The notes under the pieces were generated by a model. It saw nothing but the letters and a program-made list of their open reading frames with translations. It was not told the DNA's origin and did not search any database. A program made the translations under genes and the position numbers. A stretch of 64,000 bases of DNA, from positions 30,219,386 to 30,283,385 of the forward strand of contig OX439001.1 in the NCBI GenBank assembly GCA_949316495.1. Direction: 5' to 3'. Below are positions 34,185-45,586 of the stretch, piece by piece. Source of the DNA: Amphiduros pacificus. Taxonomy: Eukaryota; Annelida; Polychaeta; Phyllodocida; Hesionidae. Numbering within the stretch: the first letter of the stretch is position 1; every line of letters starts with the position of its first letter.

Positions 34185-34430
34185 GTATTCATACACCGAA
34201 TACTAGACTGGTACCCTACCGAGTGTCAAGAACAGAGGGCGGCACCAGTCTAATCTATCGCATGCACACGACGAACCCTCCACAGTGCCGTCAGTTGCTT
34301 TAACAATAATGACCACAGAAAAAAAAAATCACAAACCACAGGAAATAAATACGCATTTCCCATGATCATACCGATCACAGAATAACACAGATAGTCAAAA
34401 AGAAACTATCCGTGTTACAAAAAAAAAACA
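34185..34430 (-). repeat. Segment X, inverted copy
   Basis: Reverse complement of about 21190-21435 (GTATTCATACACCGAATACT, GAGGGCGGCACCAGTCTA, TGACCACAGAAAAAAAAA). It ends in a family E type terminus with ATCCGTGTTAC. Confidence 0.75.
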
Positions 34431-34551
34431 TGTGAATTTTTATGAAGAAGTCAGTTAATTTAAAAATATGATTTTTTTTTACTGAAGTACTCCACGACCT
34501 AAAAACTGCCCCTAAGCTACTCAAAAATGTTTAAAATGCAAATAAAATATA

Positions 34552-35329
34552 CAGTCAATCCTCGTTTATCCGACACTCTCCGTCGCACAAAATTATGTCG
34601 GATTAATGGGATTGTCGGTATTTTGAAACTGGTTTAACTGATACATACTGATGGACAGACATCTGACAGAGAGACTAGGCAGTACGTAGAACTATGGTAT
34701 ATTTAATGTGTAACACATGTCATATTATATATCAATGAAAATAATACAGAATTAACCAATATCTGTACAACTTTTATTTACATTATCAATAAAAAGAAAG
34801 CATCTTAAATCTCTCTTTAATGGTGATGTTTCTGTACTATGTGGAATTCAAACTGATTTTTCTACATGTTACAAGACCTGATCTTTGAAGTGGTGAATAG
34901 GGAAGAGTTAATTCTTTGGCTTTTAACAGCAGCTTGCATGTTATAAAAATTTCCCTATGAGAGGAGGGGTTGGGATAGCCCTTGATGGACCAAGTGCAAT
35001 CAACACCCTTATTTTTGGACCTGTTTCCTTTTGGCGGGTGACAGATAATTGACTATCAGCTTATAGGCCAGTGTTTCTGAACAATTAATTGGGACTGCCC
35101 TTGCGGACTCAACAATCAGCAAATGTTTACCTTTCTTTAATGTCGGATAAATGGGTCAAATAACAATAGATTATGCAGTATTTGTATACAAAAAGGAATG
35201 TCGGTGTCAGAAACTGAAATTGTCAGATTACTGAGTACAAATAAAGAGAAAAACAATTGGTCGCAAATAAAATTTGGTCGAAAAGTGAAATGTCGGATTA
35301 TTGAAATGTCGGAAAGTGAGGGTCGACTG
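34552..35329. mobile_element. 778-bp pogo/Tigger-like MITE
   Basis: Inverted ends CAGTCAATCCTCGTTTATCC and CAGTCGACCCTCACTTTCCG (right end reversed), flanked by TA (34550-34551, 35330-35331). CAGT…CTCG…ATCCGAC ends with TA duplications are characteristic of the pogo/Tigger branch of Tc1/mariner. Internal TGTCGGAT phrases repeat the subterminal motif. No transposase frame: non-autonomous. Confidence 0.85.
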
Positions 35330-35399
35330 TAGCAGAAAATACCCCAAGAAAAAGGGCTAGTTATTTAGGGAGTGGATGCCATGACTAAGTTATGTGCTT

Positions 35400-35718
35400 T
35401 GGGAAGAACATGTAAAATGTGACAATTTGGTGTAATAATCATGACAGTCAGACCAATATTAGCAAAGTTATGACAAGTTTTATGAAAATTGAAAATAATT
35501 GCAGCTCAAGTTGCACGTGCAATAAATCCCCCACGTTGACGTCATAGGCACTAATTGCAATAAATGATCATAATTATTGGGGTCGCAAGATTAGTTTTAA
35601 ATGTTGATTTTGTTTCCATGGTTACTGATATAATTATTTTGTCTATGAATCATTTAATAATGTAATTTATATAATTTATTTTACTAGAACGTATCTCTTT
35701 AAGCATTAAACTTTTAAG
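35400..35718 (+). repeat. Family B repeat, right part
   Basis: Collinear with 50390-50710: GTTATGAC, TTTATGAAAATTGAA, GCTCAAGTTGCACGTGCA-type, GTTTCCATGGTTACTGATAT and the end GTATCTCTTTAAG. Confidence 0.8.
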
Positions 35719-35788
35719 TTTTTGTATAAAGAGCATATCAATGTGTGGACATCATGACATTTTGAAGTTTAACATAGAGTATGTAATA

Positions 35789-36704
35789 CTGTATACCGAG
35801 AAAAATTCGCGCCTAGTTATTTTCGCGCCATCGCCGTTTAAGACAGGTTCGCGCCGTTTTATTTTCGCGAATTTTGGATTTCTAGTACATAATATTATCA
35901 CAAATTACGCTTTGCAGGTCGAGAACAGAACAAAACAAAAAAAATCGAAACACTTTGTTTTGACTTTGTTCTCACTGATTCCAATTATCAGCGTTCACAG
36001 TTTTGCATTTCGTCTTTGTTTCCACTGCTTTGAGTCGTGTCTTCCCTTTTTGGCAGAAATGCTTTCACACGTGGATCGATCTTAATTGCGTTTTAAATGA
36101 TAAATAAAGGTATTTACCCAATATTATTGGTCTATTATTTCGAAACGCTTTGTTTTGACTTTGTTCTCACTGATTCCAATTATCAGCGTTCACAGTTTTA
36201 CGTTTCTTCATTGTCTCCACTGCTTTGAGTCGTGTCTTCCCTTTTTGACAGAAATGCCTTCACACGTGGATCGATTTTAATTGCGTTTTAAATGATAAAT
36301 AAAAGTATATACCCAATATTAACACAAAATACGCTTTGCAGGTCGAGAACAGAACTAAACCATTCATCCATTTAACATGCATTACGCAATACGAGGTCGT
36401 CATTTTAAAAAGCGGGAGTGACGGGGACAAGCTCTTATTTTTGGCGCGAAAACAAATGCAGTGTATCAACTCGCATTGAAAAATTTAATATATTGCGCAA
36501 CGATGGATCCCTGGCTTCTCTTCGTGTTGCCGCACATCAAATTTACCGTGTTCCGCACATCGAAAACGTAACACGATGTACGTGACATCTTTGATCTTAG
36601 AGAGAGTCCCCTCTTCAATTTCGCGTCCATTTAATTTCGCGAATGACGTCCTGGCGCGAATTAACGCGAAAATAAAAAGGTCGCAAAAATTTGTCTGTAT
36701 ACAG
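35789..36704 (+). mobile_element. 0.9-kb transposon with TA duplication (family F, copy 1)
   Basis: Ends CTGTATACCGAGAAAAATTC and GTCTGTATACAG, flanked by TA. Rich in CGCGAA and TTCGCG next to both ends. The middle is a local duplication carrying ATCGATCCACGTGTGAAG-type sequence in reverse. TA duplications fit Tc1/mariner-type mobilisation, though the ends are not diagnostic. No transposase frame. Confidence 0.75.
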
Positions 36705-36709
36705 TAAGG

Positions 36710-38000
36710 TAATTTGCAATAAGACAGAAGTTCCACTCTGTAGCAGAGATCTGTCTCAGGCATCAGCTTCACGTGACTGGAAGACACAGGAGCGTGAACC
36801 TTTTTTGACCTCAGATGAGGCTAAAGGCAGGATAGCACTGTTTGGCGTTCTTCTGAAATTGTGCAAATGACAATACCTTTAATGACGGCACAAGTATATT
36901 GCCATACCCTGGTGACGTCATTTCACCTTTCAGTGCCTCTATGGTAACACTCCATGTAAAAATGACACCAAGAGAGAAGTGTGCTTTGATAAGGGGGTTA
37001 TAAATTAGAGTCTTGTTCAAATAGATTGAACAGACTCATGGGTATGCATCAATCAAAAAAGTTAGAAGACATGAAGGAAAAATATATTTATCACCTGAAT
37101 TTGTGCTTTGGGCAAAATTGGTGCTGAATTCCTTTAGCATTGTTTAGAGGTATGGGGCACATATTATCGACACCCATTGTCTTCAATATTGTCCAAATTA
37201 TTTGCCTTTTTTCAGAAACTAAGCAGATAATTAATGACCTTAAACATCCAATAGTTATTATCTTATTTACATTTGACTGAAATGAAGATGATCTTGAGAG
37301 ATTTGTCTATATATGTCCATGCCCTCATTGAGGTACTTCATTTATTAAAAGGACAAATGTTTCTGGGATGTTTCTCAATACAAACCACAGATGGCAGGTA
37401 CTTCATATTTGATATTCACAATACTTTTCATGTGTTATATACAGTTTCATATTTATTTCACCTTTTGTTGAAATTATCTGAGTGATGTTTACAGGTTTTA
37501 TGGTTGCCTTTTCATTCCCTTGGACGAGTATATTTTAGAAGATTTTTATGGGATTAATTTTAGAAAATAAGATCTTCAATTGCTGTCTGACTTCACTGAA
37601 CTTTGAATAATTAATAATTGAATTTGGTTAACCCCTAAGGGACTAGGCTATCTAAATGTTGTTGATTGACTCGACTAACCATTTTTTTCTGGACTAGTGT
37701 ATGCAGGAAATAACCTGAATTCAGGTTTTTTTCTTCAATTGTGAAATTCAATATCGTCTGAATTCAGTCTGAAACATCCAAAAATGACATTTCTGAAAGG
37801 GGGTAGGGGTATCTTCAGGTTAATTTTTAAGGGTTTCAGGTTTTTTCCTGAATGCTGACTTTCATCACTGAATTTATAACCATGGTTATTCAATATGCTC
37901 AATGAAGTGCTGGGGTCAAAAGTCCATGATCCACTCAGTCTGACGTCATTATCTTGATTACATTGTAACAAAGTTGCAGCCCAAGGGAATGTTACAAAAT
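36710..38000. other. No gene seen
   Basis: A/T-rich interior of the TTAA-flanked unit with a stray piggyBac-like end at 37628. Open frames are short and unlike proteins. Confidence 0.45.
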
Positions 38001-38284
38001 GACGTCATTGAGCCAGAACAATGGGGACGTCAACGTCCCTCCCGACCAGTGGTGGACGTTGCCATCATTCCCATCCGTTAGGGGTTAAAACAAATAGGTC
38101 TACAAAGCACCTAACTGGTCCACTTGGAGAACATGTTGACAAGATATCATACAAATCAAAAGAAAAATATCACAAATTTGAACTTGTCTGTCACAGTGTC
38201 AGGTTTGATTTTGGTTTTGCCTATTATTAAGTACCCAGCTTTACTAGGCCTCTTCAATATAGGTGTTATATATGGCGTTATATA

Positions 38285-39375
38285 TGGCTTGTTGCATTCG
38301 GCACGTGACGCGTTTGCTACTTGGCACTTTCAACACCAAATGGCCTGTTTGAGTGTGACGTCACACAAGAACATTGCGTGAAAGGCATCAATGGCAGGTC
38401 CAGGGTTTTACATTTGTCAATATGGGGTTCTTACCAGTCTTTTTCTGTGGTAGTTTTTAATATGTTTCTGGCACATTTGTGTTAACAAATCATATAGAAA
38501 ATCATGTAAATAAGCAGATAGACCAAATGATATAAATGTGAAATTTGTTTAATTGTAGAACCCCCTTCAACATACATTTCTGGACCCACCATTTTACCAA
38601 AGCTGATTCCCGCCAAATTCAGTGACGTGTCAATTCAGTGCGTTCTATCAATCAGAGAGATGTCTGACACCTCATTTTTTTTTTTTGGGGGGGGGGGGGG
38701 GGCTTTTGGGATCAAAAGGTTTGAGGAGAAATGTTTGCATGTAAGTACCAGATAACATCAAACTTGAATTTAAATCATGAAACCTTATTATTTAAAAGAT
38801 TTAAAAATGACACTTCACTAATTTTTGCAGCTGGCGATTATTATCAAGTATTTATATTTGCCTTATTTAATGTTATCCAAAGAATAATCAAGCTTTTTTA
38901 TGAGATTTTAGACATAATCATGCATAAAATATGAATTATCACTAAAACAGTTGGGTATTTAAAAAAATCACACCTAAACGAGATTATACATGAAAAGCAA
39001 AAATCTCAGACCTCTCCAGATCACCTATCTGGGCTTTACCGATGGATGATTGGAGAACACTAGGTATATTGGCGGGTCAACGGTCAAGGAATGGATGTTG
39101 AAGGGGGTGTTCAATTAAGCAAAATTCATATTTATACTCAGTTGTTATATTTTCTTAGTACTTGAGTTTCTATAAGATTTGTGAACAAGAATAAGCAAGA
39201 CAGGTATTAAACACTAGTACAAAAAGAGACTTGTAAGTACCCCATTTTGACAAATGTAAAACCCTGGACCTGCCACTGACATATTTCACGCAATTTCCTT
39301 GTGTGACGTCACACTCAAACAAGCCACTCGGTGTTGAAGGTGCCAAGTGGCAAACGCGCCACGTGCCGAATGCAA
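38285..39375. mobile_element. 1.1-kb foldback element
   Basis: About 140-bp inverted ends: GGCTTGTTGCATTCGGCACG on the left and its reverse complement near 39365, with GTGTGACGTCACAC and CTGGACCTGCCA-type blocks in both arms. Between them lie a T12/G17 homopolymer (38671-38702) and a reverse copy of the GCCAGCTGCAAA repeat, which ends with the unoccupied LTR-element site at 39015. No transposase. Confidence 0.75.
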
Positions 39376-40156
39376 CAAGCCTTTCAAAACTTTGTAAAAA
39401 CTGCTCACCACTTCTGACGTCATTATTAGATACTATATACAGTTGGGGCCACTAGCAAAAAACGTCACAAAAAAGGTGTGATGCCAAGGAGTCACAAAAT
39501 GATGTAGCACATTTAATTCACCAGGAGGCAGCAATAGTCCACCACTAACTTCATGCATGATTGATTTTATTTTGTGATACAAAACAGTCACAAATTGGAT
39601 GACATGGAATTGTAGTTGGTTTAACAGACGCCAGGTGTCACTCTCTGTTTTATGTCCTTGAAATTTGTGACAGTATAGCGTCACATTTTTATCATCAAGG
39701 CATCATGGGTAAATAGCCTGTGGGATGAAAGTGATATCAACCTTGTAATCAACCATGAAAATGGATTAGCTCCAGCTGATAAACCTAGACTTCAGTTTGT
39801 GACTGTTTGCCGTCACATTCTCGAAATGTGACGATTTTCCATCACATTTTACATTTGTCTCCTGGGAATCTTTGAAGATAAGCCTAATTCTAATGACTCA
39901 TGGTAATTTGAACTTGATTAACTGAAGGTATTACATAGCGTTCACAGAGTGTATCCAGAACACAAAAATAAACCACTTCACAAACTATGCTCTGAAGGAT
40001 ATTTGAATGAGGCAGGTATGGAGGTACTCTCCTTTGCATCGGGCTCAGTATATAAGATCCTCTCCGATTATGCGATCAGATATCTTGAAATAGGCCCATT
40101 CCATTAGCCCCGCCCCCTGATTGTAACCAGCTGTATGTGCACGATGCAATGACGTA

Positions 40157-41578
40157 CTGTATACAGACAAATTTTCGCGACCTTTTTATTTTCGCGTTAA
40201 TTCGTGCCAGGACGTCATTCGCGAAATTAAATGGACGCGAAATTGAAGAGGGGACTCTCATGGTCGCAATGCGAGGTCGTCATGTTAAAAAGCGGGAGTG
40301 ACGGGGACAAGCTCTTATTTTTGGCGCGAAAACAATTGGGAGTCTATGAACATGCATTGAAATATTAGACCCACACAAAACCATTATTTGAGAAACTAAA
40401 GTGGATGACAATCATGGACCGCATAAAATATCGCAAGGCAGTCATGGTATACAAGGCATTTAATGGACTCGCCCCACAATACATTAGAGATATGTATACA
40501 CTTGCTTCTGAAGTAAATCAGAGGTCATCCACAAGATACACAGACAATCTCAGACTCTAAGAGAAATCTTAAAGTATTAACAGACAGTTTTGCCTACTCA
40601 TCTGCAGAAATATGGAATGCATTACCATACGATGTAAGAGACAGCAAGTCACTAAATCAGTTCAAGGGCGCATATCTGAGATGGTTTTATCCTAATAAAT
40701 GAAGATTTTAGAATACTGTTTTTAACTGTAAATGTCATTTTCTTTTAACTTAACACCTGTGTACAGTACTAACACGACACAGGACCACATGGTAGATAAG
40801 CAATATTTTGCTTAATGTGTATTTATCCTGTATAAATAAAGTCTATTATTATTATTATTATTATTAATATTATTATTATTATTATTATTAATATATTGCG
40901 CAATGATGGATCCCTGGATTCTCCTCGTGTTGCGGACGTGAGTTACCGCGACGTCACATACATGATATTTACGTTTTACTTCATGGATAAATTCTCGACC
41001 TGCGAAGCATTATTTGTGATAATATTGGGTAAATACCTTTATTTATCATTTAAAACGCAATTAAAATCGATCCACGTGTGAAGGCATTTCTGTCAAAAAG
41101 GGAAGACACGACTCAAAGCAGTGGAGACAATGATAAAACGCAAAACTGTGAACGCTGATAATTGGAATCAGTGAGAACAAAGTCAAAACAAAGCGTTTCG
41201 AAATAATAGACCAATAATATTGGGTAAATACCTTTATTTATCATTTAAAATGCAATTAAAATCGATCCACGTGTGAAGGCATTTCTGTCAAAAAGGGAAG
41301 ACATAACTCAACGCAACACGTGGTCGCAATTTTGAAAGGCGGAAGTGACGGGAAGAGGCTCTTGTTTTTAGCGCGAAAATGATTTTTATTAACTCGCATT
41401 GAAATATTAATATATTGCGCAATAATGGATGGTTTTGTTCTGTTCTCGACCTGCAAAGTGTAATTTGTGATAATATTATGTACTAGAAATCCAAAATTCA
41501 TGAAAATAAAACGGCGCGAACAGTCGAAAACGGCGATGGCGCGAAAATAACTAGGCGCGAAATTTTCTCTGTATACAG
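40157..41578 (-). mobile_element. Family F, copy 2, with LINE insert
   Basis: Reverse relative to copy 1; starts CTGTATACAGACAAATTTTC and ends TCTCTGTATACAG, TA on both sides. The block with ATCGATCCACGTGTGAAGG and AAAAGGGAAGACA occurs twice in tandem (about 41060 and 41265). It is interrupted by the LINE fragment at 40369-40890; the later undisturbed block GAAATATTAATATATTGCGC (41400) shows the site. Confidence 0.8.
40369..40890 (+). pseudogene. LINE 3' fragment with (ATT)n tail
   Basis: The + strand encodes the C-terminal end of a LINE ORF2: WMTIMDRIKYRKAVMVYKAF, NGLAPQYIRDMYT and STRYTDNLRL. A frame change follows and then FAYSSAEIWNALPYDVRDS-type sequence. The fragment closes with AATAAAGTCT and an ATT-repeat tail. 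It is heavily 5'-truncated and broken. Placement in the jockey/CR1/L2 group rests on the GLAP and IWNALP motifs. Confidence 0.85.
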
Positions 41579-41656
41579 TAATTCCAGCCTCTGAGTTTGA
41601 CGGCACGTGCAAGATACGATGACGTAACTCAATTCTATAGCTCATTTATATTCTGG

Positions 41657-41940
41657 TATGACATTTGGTCTCGTCATCGCTAGGCCTATATTGAAGAGGC
41701 CTAGTAAAGCTGGGTAGTATGGAAGCTCTGAAGACTATTTAGTATGTAGGCTCCAATAGACATTTAAGTTATTTTTAAGTCACATTAATATTCATGAGCG
41801 CACAAATAGTATGACATTTGGTCGCATCATCGCTAGGTCTTTATTGAAGAGGCCTAGTAAAGCTGGGTAGTATGGAGGCTCTGAAGACTATTTAGTATGT
41901 AGGCTCCAATAGACATTTAAGTTATTTTAAAGTCACATTG
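41657..41940 (+). repeat. Tandem duplication, about 150-bp unit
   Basis: Two copies start TATGACATTTGGTC and share GAAGAGGCCTAGTAAAGCTG and ATTTAGTATGTAGGCTCC. The phrase GCCTCTTCAATATAG in reverse stands at 38245, just outside the foldback element. Confidence 0.8.
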
Positions 41941-42905
41941 TGGTGAGGGACGGACAATTCAGTATTAAGTGAGAGGGTTACATTGTGGTGAGGGAGGAAC
42001 AGTTCAGCGATGAGGGAGAGGGCAACATTGTAGTGAGGGAGGGACATTTATTGTGAGGGACAGACAGTTCAGTGATGAGGGAGAGGGTCACAGGGAGGTG
42101 AGGGATGGGCAGTTCAATGATGAGGGAGAGGGTCACATAGTGGTGTGGGAGGGATAGTCCAGTAACAAGGGAGAGGGTTACATTGTGGTGAGGGAGTGAT
42201 AGTCCAGTAATAAGGGAGAGGGTTACATTGTGGTGAGGTAGTGATAGTCCAGTAATAAGGGAGAGGGTTACATTGTGGTGAGGGACGGACAGTTCAGTGA
42301 TGAGGGAGAGGGTCACATTGTTGTGAGGGAGGGACAGTTCAGTGATGAGGGAGAGGGTCACATAGTGGTGTGGGAGGGACAGTCCAGTAATAAGGGATAG
42401 TGTATACGGATGGACTGTTCAGTGATGAGGGAGAGGGTCACATTGTGGTGAGGGCAGACAGTTCAGTGATGAGGGAGAGGGTCACAGGGAAGTGAGGGAT
42501 GGGCAGCTCAATGATGAGGGAGAGGGTCACAGAGTGGTGAGGGAGTGATAGTCCAATAATAAAGGAGAGGATCACATTGTGGTGAGGGACAAACAATTCA
42601 GTGATGAGGGAGAGGGTCACATTGTGGTGAGGGAGGGACAGTTGTTGTGAGGGTCAGACAGTTCAGTGATGAGGGAGAGGGTCACATTGTGGTGAGGGAG
42701 AGACAGTTCAGCGATGAGGGAGAGGGCAACATTGTAGTGAGGGACGGACAATTGTTGTGAGGGACAGACAGTTCAGTGATGAGGGAGAGGGTCACATTGT
42801 GGTGAGGGAGAGACAGTTCAGCAATGAGGGAGAGGGCAACATTGTGGTGAGGGACGGACAGTTCAATGATGAGGGAGAGGGTCACAGGGAGTTGAGGGAG
42901 TGGCA
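41940..42905 (-). repeat. 45-bp minisatellite, in frame
   Basis: About 21 imperfect units with GATGAGGGAGAGGGTCACAT and TGGTGAGGGA. As 45 is 15 codons, the minus strand stays open in long runs encoding the period VTLSLITELSLPHHN. Strong G/A bias on the + strand. No start, splice or flanking gene makes this a real protein. Confidence 0.9.
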
Positions 42906-43089
42906 TTCAATCAGGCTGCTGGTAAATTTAGATATCACAGGTGAAATTTGTGAACCTAACCCATTTTCCTAGTGGAGTTGGGCAGCACATATTTTACTCA
43001 TCACACACCATTTTAAGGTCTCATCATATGCAGATTTTTACAATTCAATAGATTTATTTTCTGCATTTATATGGTGATCACATGATCAC

Positions 43090-44400
43090 AGAAACTTTTC
43101 AGGTCTTATGCCTAAAGTCTGTCTATCAATTTTGTTAAATATGCCTGAAACAGTTAACATTTCATTATGTCTTCATGTCTGAATGTGAAATCACTTTATA
43201 CATTACTGTAAAACATTTTATCATGATATGAATTTGAGAGATATTGATGCTTGGTCACAATTGACCACATGCTTGTAGGGTAATTAAGTTACAAGAGGCT
43301 GGGGTGTGCTACTGGGCACCATACTGTGACCCACATGTGACCCTCACTCAGGATTTAGGTGCCTGAGAGATGTTCAAATTGAGGCCTGATCATGCTATCA
43401 AACTGAGATATCAGCTCTATATGAGACATTATAAGACATTTGGATAAAAATATTGAACTCTGAATAGTGGAATGTCTTTATTTTGATGTACAATATTAAT
43501 ATTAGATATTCATTGCACAGTTATTTGAGGATTTTGAATTATTTCTTTATTATGATAGAGCTCATAGACACTATTTTCAGAAGTCGCAACTCATTTTTTG
43601 CTGTGATAAAATAATTATTTTTGAAACTTTTATGGAAAATGGCTGAAATTGTTCATATTTCAATGTGTCTACATTCCTGAGGATGAAAGCACCAAAATAT
43701 ATGGCCTACAGAACAGATTTATTGTGATATGGATCCGAGAGATGTTAAAATGCTATCTAACCGAAATATCAGCTCTATATGAGACATTATAAGACATATG
43801 GATAAAATATTGAACTCTTTATAGCAGAATGTCTTTTTTTTATATTAATATTAATATTAGATATTTATTGCACAGTTATTTGAGGATTTTGAATTATATT
43901 TTTATTATGACAGAGCTCATAGACAGCATTTTTCTGTAATCGCACATCACAAACTTTTATAAAATATGGCTAAAAAAGTATATTGCCTATAGAACAGTTT
44001 TATTCTGATATGGCTCCGAGAGATATTAAAATTGATGCCTGATCATGCTATCGAACTGAAATATGAGCTTATATGACTCTTAATATTGAAATGTCTTCAT
44101 TGTGAAATGTCTTCGTTGTGATGTGCAATATTAATATTAGATATTCATTGCACAGTTATTTGGTGATTTTGAATTATTAAGACAGAGCTCATAGATGCCA
44201 TTTTTCAGTTGTCGCACATCATGTTATGCTGTGATACAATGAATTTTTTTGAAATTTTGATCATATATCCCTGAAATTGTTCATATTTCAATGTCTACAT
44301 TCCTGAGGATGAAATCACCAAAATATATTACCTACAAAACAGTTTTATTGTGATATGAGACAGAAATGTTACCTTTCTCAAGATATTAAAATTTTCTTTC
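43090..44400 (+). repeat. Diverged tandem repeat, about 300-360 bp unit
   Basis: Three to four degenerate copies share ATCAGCTCTATATGAGACAT, AATATTAGATATTCATTGCA, GTTATTTGAGGATTTTGAAT and a bend with GATATGGATCCGAGAGAT. Divergence between copies suggests an old array. It is interior to the family H unit. Confidence 0.8.
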
Positions 44401-45059
44401 TGATCACATGGCTAATAATTCATTCTTATTTGCACATGCCCAGATAGCAATCTCCTACAGCATGCCCTCCATGGATTGGATTAACCCCTTGCCTGCACTC
44501 TAATCATACTTTAACATTTAAATGATCATTTCATTTTGAACTTCTCACCATAAACATGTTTGTTATAATGCACAATTTGTAGTATCTGATAAAATGAGCA
44601 AATAAAATCAAAGCGCTAGCTGGTAATTTATATGTAAACTACCTTCATTTGGCTTGCATCAATTTCCCAAAATGTGATGCAAACACTTCACATTCTTAGA
44701 GCTACAACATCAGAAAATTGGGTTCCATTTTTTTCCTAGCGATTCCGTATTCAAGGGGTCTCTGTCAGTAATAGATAAATCTACAGGGGTTCTAATGCAC
44801 CAGGTGCCGTAGTTGACACTTATCTGTGTGATTTTACATGAATTATTTTTCAGTGCCAGAGGTGGATTTTGTGACGGCTATGAGTCACACAGTTTACCAC
44901 ACTACATTTTGTGATGTGAAATCATCACATTATTTTGTGACGCTTTTTGCTAGTGGCCCCAACTGATATAAGCAAGAAAGTCTTTTTTAAACAAGAACCA
45001 CGGAGGCTGGGCTGTAATTGAAAAACCCAGAACCTGATTTAGGGACATTTTCTCTCTCC

Positions 45060-45190
45060 ATTGGTACCCTGATTTAGGACTGACTTAAATTTTGATATCC
45101 TTATTTAGGGATGATGCAAAGTTAAAATGATACCCTGACTTTGGGGTGATGCAATAAGAAAATGATACCCTGTTTTTGGAGTTGTACATT
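45060..45190 (+). repeat. Short tandem repeat, about 47-bp unit
   Basis: Three units with ATACCCTGATTTAGGG, GGGATGATGCAA and AAAATGATACCCTG, just outside the family H right end. Confidence 0.7.
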
Positions 45191-45488
45191 CAACACCCAT
45201 AAAACAAAACGTCAGGTACACATTGTCATACTTTAACCATATTTTATAATTGTATATTTAGTAATAGCAGCACTCCCCCATTAATGAAAAGCATGCCTTA
45301 CCACCTAGCTAGGGAGAAAGACTTTGTACAAATATCTGATATCTGGTAGTCAGAAGCTCATTGAGGATGATCTGGGGGAAGCAATTTCCCACAAATCATT
45401 TTTCTTTTATCTTTTTTACTTCCTGGATTTGTAAACCAATTAACCATCATCTGTTAATACCAAACAGAATATAGAAATATACAACTTA

Positions 45489-45586
<98 letters not shown>
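45489..45586 (-). repeat. (ATT)n tail of LINE-A
   Basis: About 32 nearly perfect ATT units directly next to CTTTATTCGG. Read on the minus strand it follows GAATAAAG, so it is the 3' tail of LINE-A. Confidence 0.9.

Larger units (their letters stand above)
30606..38084. mobile_element. 7.5-kb TTAA-flanked inverted-repeat unit
   Basis: Left end CCCCTAACGGACGGGAAGG and right end, reversed, CCCCTAACGGATGGGAATG continue as inverted repeats for about 70 bp (shared CAACGTCCACCAC and GGGAGGGACGTT). TTAA flanks it at 30602-30605 and 38085-38088. CCC-ended repeats with TTAA duplications are typical of piggyBac elements. No transposase was recognised; much of the length is later insertions at 33555-36704. 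A second piggyBac-like end TTAACCCCTAAGGGACT stands at 37628. It might be a non-autonomous element enlarged by insertions. Confidence 0.75.
39440..44965. mobile_element. 5.5-kb unit with inverted ends and 5-bp duplication (family H)
   Basis: Ends CAGTTGGGGCCACTAGC…CGTCACAAAA match in inverted orientation over about 32 bp with one mismatch, and ATATA stands on both sides. GTCACA/TGTGAC motifs recur many times within the first 400 bp and the last 100 bp, like subterminal transposase sites. CAG ends with 5-bp duplications would fit hAT5-type elements (inference). No transposase is seen. The interior holds family F copy 2, a LINE tail, a minisatellite and other tandem repeats. Confidence 0.75.

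Noticed and set aside
41978-42361. Minus-strand frame with LSLITEL repeats
   Set aside because: Produced by the 45-bp minisatellite.
39440-44965. Large virus-like DNA transposon
   Set aside because: Length and inverted ends prompted the idea, but no polymerase, integrase, capsid or ATPase sequence is visible.
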